Assembly: GCA_945900735.1 (NCBI GenBank)
Contig: CAMDJX010000001.1
Coordinates: 1 to 64,000, forward strand
Length of the DNA stretch: 64,000 nt
Reading direction: 5' to 3'
Origin: Acidimicrobium ferrooxidans DSM 10331
Lineage (GTDB): Bacteria > Actinomycetota > Acidimicrobiia > Acidimicrobiales > Ilumatobacteraceae
Part shown: positions 55,021 through 63,901 of the stretch, in pieces
Position numbering within the stretch: position 1 is the stretch's first letter
How the letters are laid out: the number at the start of each line of letters is the position of its first letter
Program-made: the position numbers and the translations under genes
The notes under the pieces: model-generated
Told to the model about the DNA's origin: nothing
What the model saw: the letters and a program-made list of their open reading frames with translations, nothing else
The model's database searches: none

Positions 55021-56219
55021 TTGACCCACTCCTGAGGAGAAAGAAAGTACAGTCCGAAGTCGCTGAATCTTGGCGCGACGACCCATGGGATCAGCCTTCA
55101 GCACTTGCGGCAAGGCCAGACGTCGAGACCGATTTTGTTAAGCCCGAGCTTCGCCACCTTTCCAGGCCACTTGGTTTGGCCGTGCTCATCGTTGTCGCAG
55201 TTTCATTGCTATTCGGAATAGTCGGTCTTTGGTATCTACACGAAGTTAACCCTTCGGGTGGTTCGGGTATCGAAGAAACATTTACTGTCAATGAAGGTGA
55301 CAGCATCGCCTCAATAAGCGGGCGCTTGCGTGACGAAGGTTTCATTTCTAATGCTCCAGTTTTTCGATGGTACGTCGCCCGAAAGGGTGGGGTAGATCTC
55401 GTTCCCGGTTATTACCAGATAACGCCAATGTCGCATATGGGCGACATCATGGCGCGACTAAAGATTCCGCCATCTGCAACATTTACCAAAGTCACGTTTC
55501 CTGAAGGCTTCGTCATTACGCAAATGGCCGAACGGTTAGCAGATAAAACCAAGCGACTCAGTGCGGAGCAATTTGTTGCATCGGCCAACGATCCCAGCAT
55601 TGTGTCTCAGTATCGGCCGCCAGCGGTGAGCACGTTGGAGGGTTTGCTTTTCCCTGACACGTACCAAGTTTCCGGTGATGAAAATGAGGCCCAAGTTGTT
55701 CAGCGAATGGTTGCTTTGCTTGAACGCGTTGCCAGACAAGTAGGGCTTGACGATTCTCAGAAACTGGTAGGGGTGAGCCCATACAAAGCACTTATCGTTG
55801 CATCGATGATTGAACGAGAAGCAAAACTAGGTGCCGACAGGGCAAAGATTGCGCGAGTGATTTACAACCGACTTGAAATCGGTATGAAGCTTCAAATTGA
55901 CGCAACGCTGTATTACAACGCGCCTGCCGACGCAACCTTCAGTGATTTGAAAGCTTTAGACAGCCCATACAACACGTATCTCTACAAAGGTTTGCCCCCG
56001 ACACCGATTGCAAGCCCTGGTAGGGCAGCAATAGATGCTGCACTTCATCCAGCGCCAAATCCGTCAAGCGGTGACCCGATCTGTAACGGCGCACCATCAC
56101 CTTGTCGCTACCTGTATTACGTGTTGTCCGACGCGGACGGTGGGCATGCGTTCGCTGCAACTCTTACCCAACACGAAGCAAATGTTGCGACTGCAAAAGC
56201 TGCAGGTTTACTCCCATGA
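55017..56219 (+). CDS. mltG: Endolytic murein transglycosylase MltG
   Basis: A 400-residue membrane-anchored enzyme that cuts nascent glycan strands. A cytoplasmic segment of about 55 residues precedes one helix (about residues 54-76). A LysM-like subdomain (FTVNEGDSIASISGRL) leads to the YceG domain with catalytic Glu in IVASMIEREAKLGADRAKIARVIYNRL and GLPPTPIASPGRAAIDAALHPA. It overlaps both neighbours by 4 bp. Confidence 0.95.
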   Translation: MIDPLLRRKKVQSEVAESWRDDPWDQPSALAARPDVETDFVKPELRHLSRPLGLAVLIVVAVSLLFGIVGLWYLHEVNPSGGSGIEETFTVNEGDSIASISGRLRDEGFISNAPVFRWYVARKGGVDLVPGYYQITPMSHMGDIMARLKIPPSATFTKVTFPEGFVITQMAERLADKTKRLSAEQFVASANDPSIVSQYRPPAVSTLEGLLFPDTYQVSGDENEAQVVQRMVALLERVARQVGLDDSQKLVGVSPYKALIVASMIEREAKLGADRAKIARVIYNRLEIGMKLQIDATLYYNAPADATFSDLKALDSPYNTYLYKGLPPTPIASPGRAAIDAALHPAPNPSSGDPICNGAPSPCRYLYYVLSDADGGHAFAATLTQHEANVATAKAAGLLP

Positions 56220-57067
56220 ACATGTTCGGTAACGATAAGAGTATTAAGGCGGCGGTCGTTGGGTATCCAACCACGCAGAGCCTCTCTCCTGCAATGCATA
56301 ATGCAGTTTTTCAACATCAGAATCTGGACTCAACGTATGTTGCGGTCGATGTGGCAGTCGAGAAGTTCTCCGAGATGCTTAACGACGCTCGAACTGCAGG
56401 GTTGCGAGGTTTATCCGTAACGATGCCATACAAAGAGCTTGCATATTCCCTAATGGATCGGTGTGACGATCGGGCACTGGAATCTCAATCGGTCAATACC
56501 GTCATGTTTGAGACAGACGGACAGATGATCGGTACCAATACAGACGGCGACGGAGCCTGTGCAGCCTTGATGCATCATGGTGCAGTTATACAGGGGGCAA
56601 GTTGCGTTGTTTTGGGCGCGGGCGCAACGGCTAGAAGCATTGTGCTTTCCCTTACACGAAGTGGAGCCAGCGACATAGCAATAGTCAATCGGTCGGAAGA
56701 AAATGCACAGAGTGCAGCATCTCTCGTCGAACAGGCGCGGGTTGGAAACACGGGCGACATTGCTTCTTCATCGATTTTGATAAATGCAACTTCGGTCGGA
56801 ATGGGGAATCAAGAGAGTCCGATTTCCCCATACCATTTGCATGCAAAACTCACGGTGCTTGATGTGGTGTATTTTCCATTGGAAACAGTTTTCCTGCACT
56901 TTGCTCGACAGGCGGGTGCCACAGTGGTTGACGGACTGGAAATGTTGGCTCAGCAGGCCGCATTGCAGCAGCTGGCTTGGTTCGCCAGAATGCCCGATGT
57001 AGGCGTAATGAGAAACGCAGCGCTCGGCGAATTGAGCAGGCGTTCTCGTTTGAACGGCAATAAATAG
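56216..57067 (+). CDS. aroE: Shikimate dehydrogenase
   Basis: A 283-residue NADPH-dependent enzyme for dehydroshikimate to shikimate. VVGYPTTQSLSPAMHNAVF binds substrate; GLSVTMPYKE carries the catalytic Lys (usual form NVTxPxK, so Asn is Ser here); TNTDGDG binds substrate; VLGAGATARSI is the Rossmann loop. The start is ATG 56216, or 56222, inside the mltG stop. Confidence 0.93.
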   Translation: MNMFGNDKSIKAAVVGYPTTQSLSPAMHNAVFQHQNLDSTYVAVDVAVEKFSEMLNDARTAGLRGLSVTMPYKELAYSLMDRCDDRALESQSVNTVMFETDGQMIGTNTDGDGACAALMHHGAVIQGASCVVLGAGATARSIVLSLTRSGASDIAIVNRSEENAQSAASLVEQARVGNTGDIASSSILINATSVGMGNQESPISPYHLHAKLTVLDVVYFPLETVFLHFARQAGATVVDGLEMLAQQAALQQLAWFARMPDVGVMRNAALGELSRRSRLNGNK

Positions 57068-57092
57068 ACCAAGGTCGGCTATTGGCGAGCGG

Positions 57093-57098
57093 TAGCCT
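57093..57098 (+). promoter_or_regulatory. Putative -10 box for aroCKBQ
   Basis: TAGCCT lies 12 to 7 bases before the aroC ATG in the 37-bp gap after aroE, with no ribosome binding site. It marks a likely internal promoter for the shikimate genes. Confidence 0.4.
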
Positions 57099-57104
57099 GT
57101 ACGC

Positions 57105-58268
57105 ATGTTGCGTTACCTCACCGCGGGCGAAAGCCACGGACAAGCTCTCGTGGTCATCGTTGAGGGTCTGCCTGCCGGGCTCAATGTCACGGCCGAGCAA
57201 ATTCAAATTGAATTAGGAAGGCGTCGCCTCGGTTACGGGCGTGGTCCTCGTCAACGTTTCGAAGTTGACGAGATAGAGCTTCTGGGCGGCATTCGCCATG
57301 GCCGTACACTCGGTTCCCCCGTAGCGATTAAGATTAAGAACACCGAGTGGTTTAGAAGCGATGTTTGGCATGAGGAAATGTCTCCAGCCCCTGGAAAGAC
57401 CAAAAAGCCTCTTACTCAGCCACGCCCTGGTCACGCCGATCTGTCGGGTATGCAGAAGTATGGTCTTTCTGATGCACGCGACGTGTTGGAGCGTGCCAGT
57501 GCTCGAGAGACCGCAGCTCGCGTAGCTGCTGGCGCACTCGCAAAAATATTCCTTTCAACGATCAACGTAGACATTCTCTCCCACGTAACTCAAATGGGTT
57601 CGGCAAAATCTTTGTCTTCGGCTCGCCCAACAATCGCTGACTTGCAAAAAGTGGACGACTCTCCAGTTCGATGCTTCAACAGCGATGCGGAAGCCGCGAT
57701 GATTGCAGAAATTGAAGCTGCGGCGAAAGACGGCGATTCGCTCGGAGGCATCGTCGAAGTCTTGGCTTATGGTCTGCCCGTTGGTTTGGGTAGCTACGTG
57801 CACTGGGATAGGAAACTGGATGGCCTTCTCGCCCAAGCGTTGATGAGCATTCAGGCGGTGAAGGGTGTCGAGATCGGTGATGGATTCGAAGTCGCTGGCA
57901 GGCGAGGAAGTCAGGCCCACGACGCGATCACTTTTGATTCGGCGACTGGGGATTACCGTCGAGAAACGACACTTGCTGGCGGTACTGAAGGTGGCATGAC
58001 CACGGGCGAATTGTTGGTTGTTCGCGCCGCTATGAAGCCGCTGGCGACCTTGAACAAACCGACACTGAAAACAGTCGACACGATCACAAAAGAAGAGACC
58101 AAAAGTTTCAAGGAGCGAACGGACGTCACTGCGGTCCCCGCTATGGGTGTTGTCGCCGAGACAATGGTGGCCCTTGTATTAGCCGACGAAGCGCAACGAA
58201 AATTTGGTGGCGACTCAGTAGAAGAATTCGTGCGAAACGCGCGGTCGTTCGCCGCTTCACTGAAGTGA
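57105..58268 (+). CDS. aroC: Chorismate synthase
   Basis: A 387-residue FMN-dependent enzyme giving chorismate. MLRYLTAGESHGQALVVIVEGLPAGL starts the family pattern; RRRLGYGRGPRQRFE, RPGHADLSGMQKYG and SARETAARVAAGALAK follow, and GGTEGGMTTGE is near the FMN site. It overlaps aroK by 4 bp. Confidence 0.97.
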   Translation: MLRYLTAGESHGQALVVIVEGLPAGLNVTAEQIQIELGRRRLGYGRGPRQRFEVDEIELLGGIRHGRTLGSPVAIKIKNTEWFRSDVWHEEMSPAPGKTKKPLTQPRPGHADLSGMQKYGLSDARDVLERASARETAARVAAGALAKIFLSTINVDILSHVTQMGSAKSLSSARPTIADLQKVDDSPVRCFNSDAEAAMIAEIEAAAKDGDSLGGIVEVLAYGLPVGLGSYVHWDRKLDGLLAQALMSIQAVKGVEIGDGFEVAGRRGSQAHDAITFDSATGDYRRETTLAGGTEGGMTTGELLVVRAAMKPLATLNKPTLKTVDTITKEETKSFKERTDVTAVPAMGVVAETMVALVLADEAQRKFGGDSVEEFVRNARSFAASLK

Positions 58269-58822
58269 TCTCGGACCTTAAACAGTCCAGCGTAAAAGCA
58301 GTTGTCCTTGTGGGCTTGATGGGCTCCGGCAAGTCGTCTGTTGGTGCGAAGGTTGCTCGATGCATCGGCGCCCAATTCGTCGATACCGACGACCTCATTG
58401 CGCAGCGTACTGGTCGCTCTGTGCGCGACATTTTTGCGCAAGACGGAGAGGCAGCGTTTCGTGATGCCGAAGTGTCTGCGCTCACTGAAGCCTTTAGCAG
58501 CGCGCTTTTAGGTAATGACATCGTTATCTCAACGGGCGGAGGAATTGTTCTCAGTCCTATCAACCGAAAAGTAATAAAAGAAAAGGCCAGTTGCGTTGTT
58601 TGGTTGGATGCCCCCGTTGAGGATTTATTGCGACGAACCGGCAATGTTTCGAAGCGTCCTTTGCTAGACGGCGATGCCCTGGGTGCACTGACGAAGATGG
58701 CGAAGGATCGTTTTGATCTATACGAGGAAGTAGCAACTATTCGTATCGACACGAAAAAACTCTCGGTAGCAGATGTTGTACTTAAGGTGACTACCGCTAT
58801 TACGACAGAGGTGAAATCATGA
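58265..58822 (+). CDS. aroK: Shikimate kinase
   Basis: A 185-residue P-loop kinase for shikimate. Walker A is GLMGSGKSSVG; FVDTDDLIAQRTGRSV binds substrate and magnesium; STGGGIVL and RPLLDGDAL (lid Arg) follow. The start GTG 58265 is within the aroC stop. Confidence 0.95.
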   Translation: MISDLKQSSVKAVVLVGLMGSGKSSVGAKVARCIGAQFVDTDDLIAQRTGRSVRDIFAQDGEAAFRDAEVSALTEAFSSALLGNDIVISTGGGIVLSPINRKVIKEKASCVVWLDAPVEDLLRRTGNVSKRPLLDGDALGALTKMAKDRFDLYEEVATIRIDTKKLSVADVVLKVTTAITTEVKS

Positions 58823-59850
58823 GCCCACAAATTGTGAAAGTTCAATTGGCTGAGCGTTCGTACGATGTAGTGGTTGGGAATGGCGCCGTTTCTTCGCTTG
58901 CTGGCTATTTACCGAAGAAAGCTAAGCGTGCGGTGATCATTACGCAGCATGGCATTGAGAGTCGAGTTTCCGACATCGTTGCAGCTGCCGGTCTGCATTG
59001 CGAGACGGCATATATCGGCCAAGGCGAAGAATTTAAGTCGCTTCAAACCATTCAAGAGTTGTGTGAATCGTTCGCTCAGTGGGGCATCACCCGTAATGAT
59101 TTGATCATTGGAGTGGGAGGTGGTTTGGTCACCGATATCGCAGGGTTCGCTGCGGCATCATGGCATCGAGGCACAGATGTAATTCATGTTTCCACTTCAC
59201 TTGTCGGAATGGTTGACGCAGCCATAGGTGGAAAGACTGGCGTCAATCTCGCCGCGGGCAAAAATTTGGTCGGCGCGTTTTGGCAACCTAAAGCAGTTAT
59301 CTGCGACACTTCCTTCTTGTCGTCCCTACCAAACAAAGAACTTCGCTGCGGTCATGGCGAAATGGCAAAATATCACTTCCTCACAGGCGACGATTTGGTA
59401 TCGCTAGAGCTTGATGATCGCGTTGCGCGTTGTGTGCAGATCAAGGCAAACATTGTTGGTTCCGACGAACGTGAAGGTGGCATGAGGGCGTTGCTCAACT
59501 ATGGACACACGCTCGGCCACGCCATCGAAATCGAAACCAAATTTGCACTTGCGCATGGTGAGTCTGTTGCAATTGGTCTCGTATTTGCCGCAAGGTTGGC
59601 GCATTCCCTAGGTCGGATCAATCAGGAGAGGGTTGATTATCACCTCGGCATTGTCGGTCAGACATACGGTTTGCAGACGGCCATCCCGAAGGACTGCTCG
59701 TTTGATCGTCTATTGAGTCTGATGGCAAAGGACAAAAAGGCTGTGGATGGTCTGACATTTGTGTTGGATGGTCCGCAAGGAGTTGAAACTGTTGCAGGTA
59801 TCGACCCGCAAATCGTTCACCAAACGCTTACAACAATGGAAGTACTGTAG
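58819..59850 (+). CDS. aroB: 3-dehydroquinate synthase
   Basis: A 343-residue NAD- and zinc-dependent enzyme. GVGGGLVTDIAGFAAASWHRG, DAAIGGKTGVNLAAGKNLVGAFWQP and the zinc ligand region NYGHTLGHAIE are intact. It starts inside the aroK stop and is 4 bp before aroQ. Confidence 0.97.
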   Translation: MSPQIVKVQLAERSYDVVVGNGAVSSLAGYLPKKAKRAVIITQHGIESRVSDIVAAAGLHCETAYIGQGEEFKSLQTIQELCESFAQWGITRNDLIIGVGGGLVTDIAGFAAASWHRGTDVIHVSTSLVGMVDAAIGGKTGVNLAAGKNLVGAFWQPKAVICDTSFLSSLPNKELRCGHGEMAKYHFLTGDDLVSLELDDRVARCVQIKANIVGSDEREGGMRALLNYGHTLGHAIEIETKFALAHGESVAIGLVFAARLAHSLGRINQERVDYHLGIVGQTYGLQTAIPKDCSFDRLLSLMAKDKKAVDGLTFVLDGPQGVETVAGIDPQIVHQTLTTMEVL

Positions 59851-59854
59851 AACC

Positions 59855-60298
59855 ATGTCAAAGTCTCGAAGTATTTTGTTGCTCAACGGGCCGAATCTCA
59901 ATTTGCTCGGGCAGCGTGAACCCCACATCTATGGCTCTGAGACACTGGCCATCCACGTGTCCAATGCACAATCTGCCGCAAAGGATCTTGGTTTCGAAAT
60001 AGTCGCCATGCAGTCCAACAGTTCGTCGGACTTAGTGGAAGCAATACATGCAGCTCGCGGTGTGCATTCCGCAATTGTCATTAACCCTGGCGCATTCACC
60101 CATTACGCATGGAGCATTCATGATGCGCTAAGTGCATTTGACGGGCCGGTAGTCGAACTTCATCTATCTAATCCGCAAAAGCGTGAGTCGTGGCGCCATA
60201 CAAGCGTCGTTGCTCCGGTTGCAATCGGCACTATCTCCGGCTTTGGTGCCAGTGGGTACGGGTTGGCAATTCGCGCCGTTGCAAGCCACCTTTCCTAG
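59855..60298 (+). CDS. aroQ: 3-dehydroquinate dehydratase, type II
   Basis: A 147-residue dodecameric enzyme. NGPNLNLLGQREPHIYG carries the catalytic Tyr; INPGAFTHYAWSIHDAL binds substrate; VELHLSN carries a substrate-binding His, and the last GASGYGLAIRAV segment is typical. ATG 59855 is the start; the 59759 frame start is inside aroB. Confidence 0.96.
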   Translation: MSKSRSILLLNGPNLNLLGQREPHIYGSETLAIHVSNAQSAAKDLGFEIVAMQSNSSSDLVEAIHAARGVHSAIVINPGAFTHYAWSIHDALSAFDGPVVELHLSNPQKRESWRHTSVVAPVAIGTISGFGASGYGLAIRAVASHLS

Positions 60299-60313
60299 CG
60301 GTTGGTCTTTACA

Positions 60314-61447
60314 GTGAGTTCACTTGCCCCGGTAGATGTTTCTGGGCGGTGTGGCCGAGCTTTCACCGCCGCATCGGAGCGCTTTGGGATTGATGCTCTT
60401 CTCGTCACCTCATTGAACGACATTCGTTGGTTGACCGGGTTTTCTGGTTCCACTGGTGTGATGGTCGTTAGGGCCGGATCAAGCACGCTCATCACGGATG
60501 GAAGATACGTGCATCAAGCTTCGGAGCAGCTCTCCAATGCTGGAGCCAACGTAGATGTCGTTTTGGCCAAGGACAGTGTCGACACTTTGGAGAGCATCTC
60601 TGACGCAGTACGAGGTTCGTCGAAATGTGGCTACGACCCAAATGAGTTAACAGTGCGCCAGCTTCAACAATATTCAGCGTCGATTACCAGCGAATTAATT
60701 GGTGTTGATGGGGTAATTCAACATTTGCGCAGAATCAAGTCCGTGCCGGAGCAGCAACGTATCTCCGCAGCCTCGGAGATTGCGGATCGCGCGCTAGCGC
60801 ACGTCGAGCCGCTGTTGACATCGGCGCTTACATCCGATGTCACCGAGCGAGATGTACGCGATGAACTGGAAATGTTGATGAGGCGCTTCGGCGCGGATGG
60901 CCCAAGCTATGAAACCATTGTTGCTACAGGAGTCAATTCTGCACTGCCGCATCATCGCCCCACATTTGCTCTTTTGCGTGAGGGCCAAAGCGTGGTTATT
61001 GATGTCGGTGCACTAGTGGATGGATATCACTCGGACATGACGCGGACGTATCTGTTGGGTGATTGCGACGCAGAGCTTGTGCGTATGCACCAATTGGTCA
61101 AGGAGGCACAAGCCCTTGGGGTGCGTGCTGTGAAGGCCGGTGTTATTGCAAGTGAAATCGATGGAGCCTGTCGCGACTTGTTCGGTCAATACGGGCTCGG
61201 GCATGAATTTAGTCATGGAACGGGGCACGGTGTCGGTTTACAAATTCATGAAATGCCCTGGTTGCGAAAAAACGCCAATGAGCCGTTGCAGGTCGGGGAA
61301 GTAGTAACGGTGGAGCCTGGGCTCTATCGTGTAGGTCTCGGCGGTGTTCGAATTGAGGATTTAGTCCTCGTTGAGTCCACTGGCTGCCATGTCTTCACCC
61401 ATAGTCAGAAAGAGCATTTGTGCCTGCGATCACCACTAACGACCTGA
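60314..61447 (+). CDS. pepQ: Xaa-Pro aminopeptidase/dipeptidase (M24)
   Basis: A protein of about 377 residues with a creatinase-type N-terminal domain and a pita-bread metalloprotease domain. Metal ligands are in VIDVGALVDGYHSDMTRTYL (two Asp), GTGHGVGLQIHEMP (His), TVEPGLYR (Glu) and GGVRIEDLVLV (Glu). GTG 60314 or TTG 60302 may be the start. The gene overlaps efp by 28 bp. Confidence 0.92.
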   Translation: MSSLAPVDVSGRCGRAFTAASERFGIDALLVTSLNDIRWLTGFSGSTGVMVVRAGSSTLITDGRYVHQASEQLSNAGANVDVVLAKDSVDTLESISDAVRGSSKCGYDPNELTVRQLQQYSASITSELIGVDGVIQHLRRIKSVPEQQRISAASEIADRALAHVEPLLTSALTSDVTERDVRDELEMLMRRFGADGPSYETIVATGVNSALPHHRPTFALLREGQSVVIDVGALVDGYHSDMTRTYLLGDCDAELVRMHQLVKEAQALGVRAVKAGVIASEIDGACRDLFGQYGLGHEFSHGTGHGVGLQIHEMPWLRKNANEPLQVGEVVTVEPGLYRVGLGGVRIEDLVLVESTGCHVFTHSQKEHLCLRSPLTT

Positions 61448-61983
61448 AAAATGGCATCTCACTGAATCTTGATGGGACCCTTTACACGGTTGTCGAATTT
61501 CAGCACGTTAAGCCTGGTAAGGGTGGTGCATTCGTAAGAACCCGCCTACGAAATTTGAAGACGGGCAACATGCTCGATCGCACGTTCAACGCAGGTATTC
61601 GCGTCGAGCAAGCAATCTTGGAAAAGAATGACATGCAGTTTCTGTATATGGATGGCGATGACTATGTGTTCATGGATACATCGACGTTTGATCAAATCTC
61701 TGTCAAGCCTGTTGCGCTTGGCGAAGCTGCCGATTATTTGATCGAAAATGCTGTCGCAATCATTGCTACTCATAACGACGAAATTGTCAGTGTCGAAATT
61801 CCTCCATCCGTCGAGCTCGAGATTGCGCAGACAGAGCCGGGCGTTCAGGGCGACCGCGTCTCGGGCGCACGTAAACCGGCCACGTTGCAAACTGGAAAAG
61901 TGATACAGGTGCCTTTGTTTGTCAACATTGGCGATCGTGTAAAAGTTGACACCCGAACCGGCGATTACATTACGCGGGTTTGA
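61420..61983 (+). CDS. efp: Elongation factor P
   Basis: A 187-residue three-domain protein that relieves ribosome stalling at proline runs. The tip loop VKPGKGGAFVRTRLRN keeps the Lys that is modified in some bacteria. GDRVSGARKPATLQTGKVIQVPLFV and GDYITRV end the protein. GTG 61420 gives the standard start MPAITTNDLKNGI and lies inside pepQ. Confidence 0.97.
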   Translation: MPAITTNDLKNGISLNLDGTLYTVVEFQHVKPGKGGAFVRTRLRNLKTGNMLDRTFNAGIRVEQAILEKNDMQFLYMDGDDYVFMDTSTFDQISVKPVALGEAADYLIENAVAIIATHNDEIVSVEIPPSVELEIAQTEPGVQGDRVSGARKPATLQTGKVIQVPLFVNIGDRVKVDTRTGDYITRV

Positions 61984-62417
61984 TGACTTCCTCACCGCGT
62001 TCGCCATTTACACTTTCTCACGACGCCAGGTCGTCCGCACGCGAACGAGCCCTTCACGTGTTGTACGAGGCGCAAGCAAAGACAAGCGCGGGTCAAACTG
62101 TTGTGCAGGCTCAAGTTCTTCCGGTCGATGATATGGCAGTCGACATCGTCGCTGGTGTTGATGAACATCAGTCAGCGTTAGACGGATTTATTGAACAGAA
62201 TCTCATAGGTTGGACGCTTGCACGGATGCCGATCATCGATCTCATTATTTTGCGAATCGCCACTTTTGAACTTGTTCACCGTTGGAGTGTTCCTCGTGCA
62301 GTAGTTATCAACGAGGCCGTAGAACTAGCCAAGCGTTTTTCAACAGAGGAGTCTGGCCGATTCATCAACGGAGTTCTTTCGGCTATTGCAAAAGACGTAA
62401 GAGCAAACCAGCAGTAG
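61983..62417 (+). CDS. nusB: Transcription antitermination factor NusB
   Basis: A 144-residue helical protein that acts in rRNA antitermination. ARSSARERALHVLYEA starts the fold; LARMPIIDLIILRIATFEL, PRAVVINEAVELAKRFSTEESGRFINGVLSAIAKD is the family signature. ATG 61983 overlaps the efp stop by one base. Confidence 0.95.
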   Translation: MTSSPRSPFTLSHDARSSARERALHVLYEAQAKTSAGQTVVQAQVLPVDDMAVDIVAGVDEHQSALDGFIEQNLIGWTLARMPIIDLIILRIATFELVHRWSVPRAVVINEAVELAKRFSTEESGRFINGVLSAIAKDVRANQQ

Positions 62418-62418
62418 T

Positions 62419-63840
62419 GTGCCCGCTGTGAGGCGACCTAAAAATCTGTGGTCAATTGCGGTAGTCATTCTGGTCGGCATTTATTCACTGTATTTTTCTT
62501 GGCTAACAGTCGGGGTCCACCGAGGGTTGGGTAGTTCTGCTTACGACTTTGGTCTTTACGATCAAGGCATTTGGTTGCTTTCTCGGGGTAATTCGCCATT
62601 CGTAACGTTGATGGGTCGCAATCTTTTCGGCGACCATTCGTCGTTTATTCTGCTCTTCGTAGTGCCCGTGTACTGGTTGACATCCTCAACATCTGTGCTG
62701 TTCATCATCCAATCGTTTGCGTTAGGTATTGGCGCGTTCCCTCTGTACGCGTACTCCCGACGTGCGCTAAACAGCGACGCGATGGGCTTCGTAATGGCTG
62801 GCGCCTATTTGTTGCACCCGGCTGTCGGACTAACCAACGTTGAAAATTTTCATCCGGATGCCTTTTTGGGAGTTCTGATGGGAATTGTGTGGTGGTCGGC
62901 GTTGGAAAAGAGGTGGAATTGGTATTGGGTGTCGGTTGCTCTTGCCCTCCTCGTTAAAGAGGATGTTGGCTTGATCATTCTTCCAATTGGGCTTTGGGTG
63001 GCGCTGCGGCGTGATGCTCGAAGGGGCTTGTGGACGATCCTCATCTCGCTGGGGACGATGTTGCTTATGTTTTTCGTAGTGATGCGATCGTTCACTGGCA
63101 TCGCGTTTCGAAACTCTTGGCGTATTCCCTTTGGTGGATTCTCTGGTTTGTTCCGAGTGGCGTTTCGTCAGCCGCAGGAACTGTGGAAATACTTGATCAG
63201 TGATGAGCGTCCAACGTATCTATTTCAATTGCTTACACCTACGGCGTTGGCATTCGTAATTGCGCCAAGCGTCGCTCTCACAAGTATTGGAGTAATTGGG
63301 GCGAACCTGCTCAGCACTTTTTGGTATCAGCATCAAATCGGATACCACTATTCGTTGGTCGTTGTGCCCAGTTTGATGTTTGGAACTGCATACGGAGTTT
63401 CGCGCCTGCCATTCCATACTCGTAAGCGCGTGATTGCAGCCGTTGCAGTCTGTTCACTTGCATTCGGGTATTGGCTGTCTCCACTTCCGGCCGCCCGAAG
63501 CTCGGTTGGGCAATGGTCTGCATCGAACCCGGCGGTTGTTGCTGCCCACGAACTATTTTTAACAATTCCGGATAATGCGGTGGTGAGTGCGTACCACCCG
63601 CTGACCGCCCAACTTGCGCGCAGGGAACGCATTTACTCGTTCCCCAATCCGTTCCAAAGATCGCTCTACGGGCCTGATGTGTTTGCCAAAGGAGACCGGT
63701 TGCCTTTTGCCGATGAAGTTGAATTCGTCATGCTTCCTGCAGTGTTAGATGAGGAGGCAAGCGAAGTTTGGTCGAAGGAATCCTCGGAGTTCATGGTGGT
63801 CGGTTCTAACGCCTGGTGGATTGTCTACAAGCGGCTCTAG
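62419..63840 (+). CDS. DUF2079 polytopic membrane protein
   Basis: A 473-residue protein with about ten hydrophobic segments and a soluble C-terminus. YDFGLYDQGIWLLSRG and LFGDHSSFILL, then NFHPDAFLGVLMG and LLVKEDVGL, are DUF2079 features similar to GT-C type glycosyltransferases with acidic residues in the first loop. A sugar-transfer role is possible but not shown. GTG 62419 is 1 bp after nusB. Confidence 0.87.
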   Translation: MPAVRRPKNLWSIAVVILVGIYSLYFSWLTVGVHRGLGSSAYDFGLYDQGIWLLSRGNSPFVTLMGRNLFGDHSSFILLFVVPVYWLTSSTSVLFIIQSFALGIGAFPLYAYSRRALNSDAMGFVMAGAYLLHPAVGLTNVENFHPDAFLGVLMGIVWWSALEKRWNWYWVSVALALLVKEDVGLIILPIGLWVALRRDARRGLWTILISLGTMLLMFFVVMRSFTGIAFRNSWRIPFGGFSGLFRVAFRQPQELWKYLISDERPTYLFQLLTPTALAFVIAPSVALTSIGVIGANLLSTFWYQHQIGYHYSLVVVPSLMFGTAYGVSRLPFHTRKRVIAAVAVCSLAFGYWLSPLPAARSSVGQWSASNPAVVAAHELFLTIPDNAVVSAYHPLTAQLARRERIYSFPNPFQRSLYGPDVFAKGDRLPFADEVEFVMLPAVLDEEASEVWSKESSEFMVVGSNAWWIVYKRL

Positions 63841-63843
63841 CCC

Positions 63844-63852
63844 TGCTATATT
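63844..63852 (+). promoter_or_regulatory. Extended -10 promoter element for pyrR
   Basis: TGCTATATT fits the extended -10 pattern TGnTATAAT with one mismatch. It would start RNA near 63859, giving a leader of about 42 bases containing the PyrR-type hairpin. A weak TTGTCT lies 20 bases upstream. Confidence 0.55.
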
Positions 63853-63869
63853 TTCGCAGGTCGTTAATT

Positions 63870-63885
63870 GAGCCCCGTGAGGCTC
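63870..63885 (+). promoter_or_regulatory. PyrR-binding loop in the pyrR leader
   Basis: GAGCC-CCGTGA-GGCTC forms a 5-bp stem with a 6-nt loop. The RNA AGCCCCGUGAGGCU agrees with the known PyrR-binding pattern AGYCCNGNGAGGCU from Bacillus and mycobacterial pyr leaders. It ends 5 bases before GAAGGGA, so UMP-bound PyrR could block ribosome entry. Confidence 0.72.
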
Positions 63886-63901
63886 AGACGAAGGGATTAA
63901 T

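Noticed and set aside
63842-63860. CCTGC-loop-GCAGG hairpin after the DUF2079 gene as a terminator
   Set aside because: No T-run follows and it contains the extended -10 of pyrR, so the pairing is probably chance.
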